From contig JANEZZ010002198.1 of assembly GCA_026122225.1 (NCBI GenBank), positions 1,054,001-1,118,000 on the forward strand: DNA of 64,000 nt, written 5' to 3'. The DNA is from Heloderma charlesbogerti (lineage: Eukaryota; Chordata; Lepidosauria; Squamata; Helodermatidae). Of this stretch, positions 56,196 through 64,000 are shown in pieces. The position numbers were made by a program, and so were the translations under genes. How positions within the stretch are numbered: position 1 is the first letter of the stretch; every line of letters starts with the position of its first letter. The notes beneath the pieces are model-generated. The model was given only the letters and a program-made list of their open reading frames with translations, ran no database searches and was not told the origin of the DNA.

Positions 56196-56345
56196 GGTAT
56201 TTTAGAAAATGTTTTTATTGTAGAATTTTATTGTTTTAAACTGTTTTTATTGTATGTTGTACATCGCCCAGAGTGGCTGGGTGACCAGCCAGATGGGCGA
56301 TTATTTATTTTTATTTATTTATTATTAAATTTATTAAAGAAATAG

Positions 56346-56404
56346 ATTCCACCATTTCAAAGGGCCTTCCTTCCAAGTAAGATGGACACAATCTGGTCAG
56401 ATTA
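56346..56404. other. Flank between LINE and short repeat
   Basis: Nothing recognised. Confidence 0.3.
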
Positions 56405-56480
56405 GTGGTGCAATCCTATGCATATCTACTCAGGAGTAAGTTCCACTGAGTTCAGTGGGGCTTTCCCAAGGCACTTTAAT
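56405..56480. repeat. AATCCTATGC-type short repeat
   Basis: GTGCAATCCTATGCATATCTACTCAGGAGTAAG, TTCCACTGAGTTCAGTGGGGC: a well kept arm of the short repeat. Confidence 0.65.
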
Positions 56481-56930
56481 TGTCATGAATTTAGGGAACT
56501 CTCTCTGAGTGAATTCAGTGGGACTTGAAAGGGCTTGGCTGGATTCTGCCCGTTATATTAAGGGATGGGACTGTAATCCTCACTGAAAAGACTGTAAGTG
56601 GTGAAGCATTTGACTTGCTGGAATTCTTACAAATAGCTGCCCCAGTTTCTCTGGGGGCTTGTGTTGGGGAGAAGTAGCACACCCATAGTCAAGATCCAGA
56701 GACTACACAACTACTTATATACACCCAACAGTCATTCACATTTCTGTTTCCCTCCCCTTGTCAGTGCCAGGTGGCAAACCACTTTTAAAACTGCAACTGA
56801 AAAAGGGGTGTTTGTGGTATGGCATTGAATCTGCTCTTCAAAGAACACACACATATCCAGAGAACTACTTTAGCCATGCCCCATGGCCCATGTATAATAA
56901 TATCAGACGGGTCATGTCTAAATTAGCTCA

Positions 56931-57120
56931 TAGTGTGGCCACATGTTCTCATTTACAGAGGAAAGTCTTCTATTTGAAGGACCACCAGAAGACTGTTGTT
57001 TATTTTGACAGTGTCTTCTACACGAAGGGCTCTCCAGTCCAAGTCTGATTTAAAGACAAAGAACCATCAGAAGGAAGGTTCCATGTCCTCTTTTTTGGCA
57101 ATTCACAAGTGGCCACCCTA
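56931..57120. mobile_element. MITE with TAG(G)GTGGCCAC ends
   Basis: It starts TAGTGTGGCCACATGTTCTC and ends CAATTCACAAGTGGCCACCCTA. The interior matches 24039-24358 (AGTCTTCTATTTGAAGGA, TTTAAAGACAAAGAACCATCAGAAG). No TSD is readable. Confidence 0.6.
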
Positions 57121-58145
57121 TCTTTCATTCCCAGCCTGCATGTTTTCAACATGGCACGTATTGTGTCTAGCAGAAGAGTTAACGTTTGTTGAAAAAGTGT
57201 ATTCCCTTTGTAATATGGAACATATCACTGATTGGTTTTTTCTCTCTGCAAATATACAAATTGAAGTATTAATATTTAATTTAAAATAAGCTATCTAAAG
57301 CAAACTTTTACTGGCATAGTGCTTCTGTTTTTGTTATAATTAGTTGTTTTAATGAAAGAGTTGTAATTTCTCTCCCTCTCTCTTTTTAATGCAACAGTTC
57401 CATACGTTAAACCTAGCTCTTCTCCATGGTTATAAACAAGCTGAAATTCCACATATACTAGTAGCAATTAGTATATGATTATAACAATATCTTAGCTTAA
57501 TTGCAAATCGAATACAATTAATCTTTATACATTAGAAACTCATTTGATCCATACTAAATGGAGGCAATTTGGCAACCTGGACTATAAAAAGAACAATCAT
57601 TAAGAAAATTAAAAACAATGTTAAAAATACCATTTTCCAAAGGGGATGAACTTCCATTTATTCATTCCTTCAATTATTCTTATTGGGCTCAATCCAGCTT
57701 CATTAAGAACTGAATCTAAACATTATGTACCTATTTATATTTAATTTCAATAAAATGTGAGCATTTATGGCTTTTTAAAACATTTTGCCTTGGGAAAGAA
57801 ATTTAACCTCAAGTATTCTAAATAAAAATACTGCATATGGTTTGAAAAACCATACTCTCTTCTGTATTCTGCCACAGCTGCCTAATTTTTTGCATTTCTC
57901 TTCATTCATGTAATTAATGCAACAGCCCAGTCCCGTTCTAAGTTCAACAACTGTTGCCGTATAGTTCTTCTTTATTTTCCTGTCTTGTAATAATTATTTG
58001 TTTCAGGATTATCATGGGAACGGAGCGGCTGCCTCCTACTCAATTTGTCTCACTGACCACAACAATCCCAAAACCGTCCAGCCACTTCCTCTTAGGCATC
58101 TGAAGGCACAAACATGCTGCTGTCATTACGTTCAGAAAAAGTAAC
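57121..58145. other. Unassigned AT-rich DNA
   Basis: Mostly low-repeat, AT-rich sequence; no coding signal. Confidence 0.3.
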
Positions 58146-58285
58146 GGCTGTGGCTCAGTGGCGAACTACTGCCTTGCATGCAGAAGGTCCCAGGCGCAAT
58201 CCCCTGCTTCTCCCGGTTGGACTGGGAAAGACCCATCTGACCCCCAAGACAGGCGCTGCCAGTCATTGTAGACGATACTGAGTAA
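58146..58285 (+). mobile_element. tRNA-derived SINE, diverged and 3'-truncated
   Basis: GGCTGTGGCTCAGTGGCGAAC, CTTGCATGCAGAAGGTCCC and GCGCAATCCCC give the A and B box region. Then GGACTGGGAAAGACCCATC and GTCATTGTAGACGATACTGAG follow before it loses the tail seen at 20403 and 44088. Confidence 0.75.
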
Positions 58286-58705
58286 GACGTAACATTGCTC
58301 TAACTCCACGTAAGGCACCTCCGGATCCAGTTAACCCACCTTGCCAGCAGAACGGCTTCTGTACGTGGAATAGTGAGGAGACCAAGGGCAGTATCCAACA
58401 GGACGCAACCAAAGAAATCAGTGCACCAGCTAACACTATTGGTGTTGTGCTAGAGTGGTTTACATTAGCACAACATAATTTACTTCAGTGATTGTGACCC
58501 ACTGGATACTGTCCCAGTCCCGCGTCCCCCAAAATCTTCTCCAGAGGGTTTGGAGGACCTCCCAAGGAGAGTTTGGGAGGCACAGGGGGCTGCAGGGAGG
58601 AGCAGAGGAGGGGAAAGTCCTGTTGCCTGAGCAGCAATGTTGAATTTCACCCTATGATCCTAAAAGGAACGTTCTCCAAACCAAAGCCTCTCAAGCATGC
58701 TCCAC
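58286..58705. other. Unassigned DNA
   Basis: No feature recognised. Confidence 0.3.
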
Positions 58706-59275
58706 TAGGGATGGACGGAACACTTACCTTCCGTTCCATTCCGTTTCCGCGGTGGGGGGGAGGCGCTCCGTCCCTCCCCCCGGAATCCTCAATGGGGGGG
58801 AGGTGATCCGGTCCTCCCCCCCGGAATCCTGCCTGGCCAGCTCCACTCCACAGCCAAGCCACGGAGCCGCCCGCCGGCTCCGGCCGCCCGCAGCCGGACA
58901 TCTGGACACTGGGCAGCCCTGCAGGGTTGCAAATGGTGGCTGTCGTAGCTGCCACCATTTGCGTCCCTGTATTTAGCTGTGATAGGCTACATAAATATTT
59001 ACGTAGCCTATCACAGCAGGGGGAAAAAAAAACCAGCGTACGCAATTGGCTCCCACCATTTGCATCCCTGCTGCCCAGCGGCGAGATGTCCGGCTGCGGG
59101 CGGAGCCAGCCAGCGGCTCTGCGGAATCCCCTCAGAGCGGAGCCGGCCGGGCAGGATTCTGGGGGGAGGGATGGAGTGCCTCCCCCCCATCAAGGATTCA
59201 GGGGGGAGGGATGGAGCGCCTCCCCCCACCACGAAGCAGATCCGTGAAACGTTAAGTGACTTTCGTACATCCCTA
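58706..59275. mobile_element. GC-rich hAT-like MITE without a readable TSD
   Basis: It begins TAGGGATGGACGGAACACTTACC and ends GTGACTTTCGTACATCCCTA. The flanks (TGCTCCAC and GCTATGAA) do not match. Core remnants: CTGTGATAGGCTACATAAATATTTACGTAGCC and AAATGGTGGCTG/CAGCCACCATTTGC-like pieces. Reversed donor consensus lies at 58722-58729. Both end modules are of the CGTAC type, as at 32571-33075. Confidence 0.82.
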
Positions 59276-59527
59276 GCTATGAAGTGGAGTTTGGAGAATC
59301 TTAGTGAACTTGAAGATTCCTAGTTCTCCCATCCTTAAAGCCAACAAAGTAAAAATGGGAAATCGATTTTTAAAAATGTTCTATTAATTTGCCTCCATTT
59401 GGGGAACCAAGGCAGCAACTTTTTTAAAAAGAAAAGAACAACTTTGGGCTCTTTGGATACCCAGCTCTGCAGGATTACATTTTAATTTCATTTTATGTGG
59501 TCTTAACCAAGGACTCTTATATTTTTA

Positions 59528-59946
59528 GGCAGCAATCCTATGGCTGCTAGTCAGTGGCTAGATGGCCATAGTATATCTGGTTTCCTGGGAACCGACCTCG
59601 GAGCCCGCACTCCGAGGTTGGTTCCCGGAGAACCAACCTCCCCTCCCCCCCTGCGCTGCCTCACAGGTGGCTCGGAATGGCCCTGCACTTGGAAGAGAAG
59701 TGCGGAACAGCCAAAATGGGGGTGTTCCAGGGTGGGGAAGGCAGAAATGCCAGTACGACACAAACTATGTGTCGTCCGGCAGCCTCCTCCCCCACTCCGC
59801 CTTCCTGCAGGCAGCTAGAGTGGCTGTCTAGCTGCAAATGCCGGGTAGGAGAAGCGTGGAGGGAATGATCCCCTCCATGCTTATCATTGGATAGGCAGTC
59901 TCCTCTGAGTTTGGAGGTGGCTTCCTATCCCCATAGGATTGCACTC
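59528..59946. mobile_element. Harbinger-like MITE, TSD TTA
   Basis: It starts GGCAGCAATCCTATGG and ends CCCATAGGATTGCACTC, with TTA at 59525-59527 and 59947-59949. The interior GGGAACCGACCTCGGAGCC and CACTCCGAGGTTGGTTCCCGG forms a hairpin and matches 41880-41925. No coding. Confidence 0.75.
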
Positions 59947-59949
59947 TTA

Positions 59950-61345
59950 TAGTTCATTTAATAAATAAATATAGTAAGAAAAATTCACTTGCAGTGTAAT
60001 GAAAATTAAATATCCTGTTCAGTACCTGGCTGACTCAAGTGCTGCATTTTTGTTCACTAAATGTTGTGCTAAATGTTAAGAATGTTTTGGAGGCACATTG
60101 TTGACACTTATTTTAGCAATACCTTTAGATAGTAATGCTTCATTGAACAAATAAGAAGACAGAATCATGGATATGCATTAGATGATCAAAGATTCTAAAA
60201 ATAGTGTTCCTTCTAGCAGTAGGTTAATGGGCACATACACATTCATTTTGACATCTGAAATGAATGCACAGAACTCTTTCTTTACTTAGTCATAAATGAA
60301 ACAATATTGTATCCATATATACAACTTCTTCAATTACTTACCCTCTGGTTTTTCCAGCTAACAGAACATCTTCCCTAAACTAACTTAAAAGGAAGAGCAG
60401 ATAGGAAAACAAAAAAGAGCCAAAGCCTACAAGAAAATTATTCATAACTATTTGGATTCTGCCCAAGGCATATGCATGTATGGTTTGGAGTTTACAATGT
60501 TTTTATCAAGGTTGTTTCTTGGCTGGTCTCACACTCATAAATCCTCCGTAGGTGCAATTCACTGGAAAACATTGTCCTGTAAAAAAGTACAGAGATAAAC
60601 TCTTACCTAAAGACCATTATTCAGTGGGGAAAATATTTCCACATTGTTTGTTTATTATGGGCAAAATCTGGCCCAAGTTAAGCATATATGTAATCTTCCA
60701 CTGAAATCAGTAGGATTCTTAACATGCTTAGCTTCAGCTGGATTGTGCCCTAGCTAGTTTAATCAGTGCTAATCATGCAAAACAAAACATAATTTCCTCA
60801 ACAGAAGGAACAATATATGCTTAAGCAGCACATAATTTTCATTGACAAAAAGTGATCCATCAAAACTTTTTGGCAATGAAAATTACAAGTGTGAGGACTG
60901 ATCTGGATTGAGACCACAGCAGGGGGCAAATGGTTAAATCCTCCCACCTCATGCTTGGGCCCCAATCCAAACTGGGCCCTCTGTGCTTACTTGAAAGGAA
61001 AAAAGAAAGACATAGCTGCTAGCTACATTTTCAGAGTAACATGTAGCTTGGCCCCTTATTTGTGTTGTTAAAATCTTTTAACTGTACCTTGCTAAGGAAA
61101 TCTAAGAGGACTGAAAAGTGGTCTAGAAATAACTCAACTAAAATAATAATAACTACATGAGAGAGGGATCCAGTATAATTAAACACATCACCAATTAATG
61201 TTCATCCAGACTTTAATTTATACCCATCACTAGAGGATTTTTCAAACCTTCTTACACAACTCCCTGAAGTACCTATGTCTAAGTTGACATTTCTATCTGC
61301 TTAAGTGACTCAAAACAGAAAACATTACACATACATAAATGCTAG
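59950..61345. other. Unassigned AT-rich DNA
   Basis: About 1.4 kb with no recognised repeat or coding signal. Confidence 0.3.
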
Positions 61346-62105
61346 GGCTGTGCACTGCCTCAGTACGAAGCCTGGATAACAAGGTGAAACAGGCTGATTT
61401 GGAGGTGTCTCGTCGAGATACGAAGTGGATCAGACCAGCACCGAGGCACCCCAAAGCAAAGTGGCTCTTCCACGAAGCACCTCGTCCGCCTCATATGTTT
61501 GGAGCTCTTCTTATGCCTTCTGAGCATCCTAGACAGGCTGTCTCCAAAATGTATCAACTTCTGAAAGATCAGGCAGAGGGGCAGGAGGAGGGAGGGGGGA
61601 AGGCAAGGGGACGCGGAGGCACCAAATGGATCAATTTGAGAGAGATCCGGCCACCGGGAAAGGCGGGGGAGAGGAGGAGGAGGAGGGAGCAAGCTTTGCT
61701 GTGAGCCAGCCTCCATTTGCTCATTGTGCGACAGGTGGTGTTACTGGAGAGGAGAGGACTGTCTAAATGTTATTTGGCTAGAGCAGTGGTCTCTGAAGAG
61801 GGGTGCATGCACGACGATCCATTGGGGTGCGCGAGATGCCTGATATTTGAGCAGCCTCCTGATGCCCTGCCAAGCTGCTATTGTGTGCAATGATGGTGGT
61901 GGCGGCAGGAAGAGATGGGAGCTGAGGGGGAAGCTCCATGGCATTTCCCTCTCTGTTCCAGTCCTAGTCACTGGGAGCAACTGCCCCAGTCTCTGCCAGG
62001 CACAGCAGAGGAAGCCTTAACCCTTCCTACACTTCTTTGGCAGAATGAAGCCGAGAAGAAAGCCTGTGCTATGGGGACTGCATCGAGGATCCATAACACC
62101 AAAAT
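61346..62105. other. Possible MITE start and unassigned GC-rich DNA
   Basis: TAGGGCTGTGCACTGCC at 61346 looks like a hAT-type terminus, but no matching right end or TSD is found. A 121-codon frame at 61339-61704 is purine-rich and has no domain. Confidence 0.35.
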
Positions 62106-62410
62106 GAGATTCTCGTGATTTCATGTGATTTTTAAAGGGGAGACCCACAAAACCACCATCCAGTCACGGAGCACATCTGCTTCCATGGACTGAACCAGAA
62201 AAATCATGGATCTGCCACTTGTGGGCACAGCCATGATGCAAAAACATGGATCCTTGGCAGGGATCATCTTGATTTCATATTATTTTTTGCAGAGTAAATC
62301 CCCCAAACCACCATCCAGTTACAGAGCACATCTGCCTCCGTGGACTGAACCAGAAAAATCACGGATCTTCCACTTGCGGGCACAGCCATGGCACAAAAAC
62401 AGGGAAGAAT
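62106..62410. repeat. Tandem duplication, about 160-bp unit
   Basis: AAACCACCATCCAGT(C/T)AC, GAGCACATCTGC, GGACTGAACCAGAAAAATCA and GGGCACAGCCATG occur twice, offset by roughly 160 bases. Confidence 0.8.
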
Positions 62411-62439
62411 GGCTTCTCTCATTCCTTGGAACAAAATGG

Positions 62440-62788
62440 CTGGTGGCGAGCATCCAGAGGGCCTAGGAGCTGGTGGCGGCAGCCACCCACCCTCATTGGC
62501 AGAGCTGGCCTCCAACCGGGTGCCCTCCCCTCCTTCCAAGGAAGGGAGAGAGCGCAGTTGGAGGACGACTCCTGCCCTTGTGCCTGTCAGTAGGTGGTGG
62601 GCTGCAACAGGCAGTGGTTTCTCCAGCAGCACCAGCGGCAGTGGCAGAGGTGGCTCCCCTGGAGGCGGCACCCTTCCCCCCCAGAACAAGGTAAGGAGAC
62701 CCAGGTAAGGAGCTGGCGGGGAGTGGGGGGCAGTGCTTCAGCAGGCGCCTGGAGAACCCAAGCTGGGGTGGGTTTGCACATCCCTAAT
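62440..62788. mobile_element. One-ended hAT-like MITE related to 10035-10642
   Basis: The last 90 bases (CAGCAGGCGCCTGGAGAACC, TTTGCACATCCCTA) match 10600-10642. Upstream are GC-rich modules and AAGGTAAGG/CAGGTAAGG donor-like words near 62692 and 62704. The left end was not found. Confidence 0.5.
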
Positions 62789-63014
62789 CCCCACATCTAC
62801 TAGTAAGGCACATTGATTTAAAAACTAACAACCCCCTTCATTGCATGGGATCTATATACAAATGAAGATCCTATGCAAGTTAAGTGGCTCCTTCCTCCAG
62901 TCTCAAAAACTATCCCTATGATCGTCATACCTCATAAGTTCTCCAAAATGGAAGTTTTACTCCTCTTCATACTATCATATTATATGTGCAATGTCTCTAG
63001 AGAACATTTAATGC
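62789..63014. other. Unassigned DNA
   Basis: Nothing recognised. Confidence 0.3.
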
Positions 63015-63100
63015 CAAATCCTAAGCATAGTTACTAAGAAGCACATCCCATTAATTCAATGCGACTTAATTCCAGATAACTGTTTTTAGGACCACAGCCT
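63015..63100. repeat. AATCCTATGC-type short repeat, diverged
   Basis: AAATCCTAAGCATAGTTACTAAGAAGCACATCCCATTAATTCAATGCG has the same order as 56405 onward. Confidence 0.55.
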
Positions 63101-64000
63101 GAACTTAGCCCTATTGGGGAGTTTGGAAATACAAAGCATGGAGGGGAGGCAGGGAACCACAGGCCGCCCCACTCCGTCCACCCCTGACCCCATCCCTCAT
63201 GTTGATGATGAAAATCTGTAAAGAGATGATAACCACACTTTGTTGAACTCTGCAATCAGGGTTCCTGACTGGAAGGAGTACTGAACATAGTTACACCCTC
63301 TCTTCAGATCTTCCCCATCAGCGTGAGAAGGTCGGGGGTGGAGGAGACAGGGCTAGAACATGCGTCCTTATCTCCTCTCCATTTTATATTACCAAACACT
63401 GGCCTGAATAGGGCTGTTATGTTGACGTATTCTAGGCAGATTCCTTTTTCTATTTGTTAATAATAGATTTTGACCAAATTTTGATTTGCTTTCAGAAGTC
63501 ACTGGATAAGCTGGAAATGAGTTCCAGAAACCTGAATGTTCTCCAGTTCATTTTAACCGATGATTGCCATTTGTAGCCTTGTCCATAAAGAGAGGAGATT
63601 TTTAAGGAAGAGAGAAGGTAATAGCAGGCCATGATACACTGCACAGGTATCCATTTAAACACCCTTTTCCTCTCTCCCTTTTATATGACAAAGCAAAACT
63701 TAACTGTGTACCAGTTGGTGTTTCTTTAAATCAATTTATTATTCTTGAATTGGGAGGCATATATTGGACAAGCTACTGTCAGAGCTCCTTTTCTCTCGGA
63801 TTATTTCATCACCACATCTTTGGCAGCAGCTGAGTCTTTTTCTTTATGAATAATTAAGGTAGGTGTTCTTCTGTGTAAGATAAGCTCAGCACATTTTCAG
63901 TACATCCTAGGCTGGGAGGCTCACGGTAATGGCATTAGCATTTATGAAAACAAGGCAGACAGACACTGTCCATCTGATATATTCATGACACAGAGCAAGA
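63101..64000. other. Unassigned, apparently low-repeat DNA
   Basis: No gene or repeat recognised. The last 500 bases look single-copy, without coding signal. Confidence 0.3.

Larger units (their letters stand above)
51466..56345 (+). mobile_element. L2/CR1-group LINE, near full length
   Basis: It has a GC-rich tandem 5' region (51466-52130), a 5' leader, ORF2 (about 52420-56195) split by a hAT-like MITE, and a 3' UTR ending CAGAGTGGCTGGGTGACC, GATGGGCGATTATTTATT and (TTTA)n. The RT and C-terminal protein words (DLSAAFDTVDHSILLDRL; LVQNAAARLIKG) place it in the Jockey superfamily, nearer L2 than classical CR1. No clear TSD, as usual for this group. Confidence 0.88.

Noticed and set aside
61339..61704. 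A 121-codon plus-strand coding exon
   Set aside because: Purine-rich, no domain, no splice structure that could be supported, and a MITE-like terminus at its start.

Overview
This window looks like vertebrate nuclear DNA, most likely from a squamate reptile (lizard or snake). The basis is the repeat content: a near full-length RTE/BovB LINE beside CR1, L2/CR1-group and L1 LINEs, tRNA-derived SINEs with a LINE-like tail, CORE/MIR-like SINEs and a 5S rRNA-derived SINE. I found no convincing host protein-coding exon, tRNA gene or rRNA gene. Every long reading frame with a recognisable product belongs to a retrotransposon. The window is therefore intergenic or lies inside a very large intron; the sequence does not say which.

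The main feature is a crowd of short non-autonomous DNA transposons with hAT-like ends (TAGGGATG...CATCCCTA) and 8-bp target-site duplications (TSDs). Fourteen two-ended top-level copies plus two nested ones cover about 10.8 kb (about 17 percent): 4917, 5976, 7945, 10035, 12633, 13202 (holding 13804), 18343, 23284, 29007 (holding 29177), 30920, 32571, 45547, 52508 and 58706. The GC-rich subset is built like a fractal. A long inverted repeat is made of smaller perfect or near-perfect palindromes (around TACGTAAATATTTACGTA, CGCAAATGGCGGC and CGCTATTTGCG), flanked by CpG-rich end modules that carry splice-donor consensus sequences (AG/GTAAGT) facing outward. Copies sit inside each other, inside a 5S-derived SINE and inside a LINE endonuclease gene. 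I do not recognise this family by name.

Layout. 0-4.9 kb: unassigned DNA, one half of an inverted dispersed-repeat pair (840-1145), a CORE-SINE, a CR1 3' end and short AATCCTATG-type repeats. 4.9-19.2 kb: hAT-like cluster one, with a decayed L2/CR1 LINE (14.9-15.7 kb), a CORE-SINE and a probable solo LTR (17.1-17.5 kb). 19.2-28.6 kb: mostly unassigned, with one SINE, a PIF/Harbinger-like hairpin and isolated hAT-like copies. 28.6-33.2 kb: hAT-like cluster two, next to an L1 fragment and a 5S-SINE. 36.4-41.4 kb: a decayed L1 ORF2 split by an L1 ORF1-only (HAL1-like) insertion with a 17-bp TSD. 41.5-46.5 kb: Harbinger-like element, SINEs and a hAT-like copy. 46.5-49.8 kb: BovB. 51.5-56.3 kb: an L2/CR1-group LINE with a triplet-rich tandem 5' region, split by a hAT-like copy. 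56.3-64 kb: mostly unassigned DNA with scattered MITEs.

No genes here work together as a pathway. The autonomous LINEs plausibly supplied the enzymes that moved the SINEs, and an unseen hAT transposase presumably moved the TAGGGATG elements. Coordinates of repeat ends with TSDs were read base by base; ends of decayed repeats are approximate.
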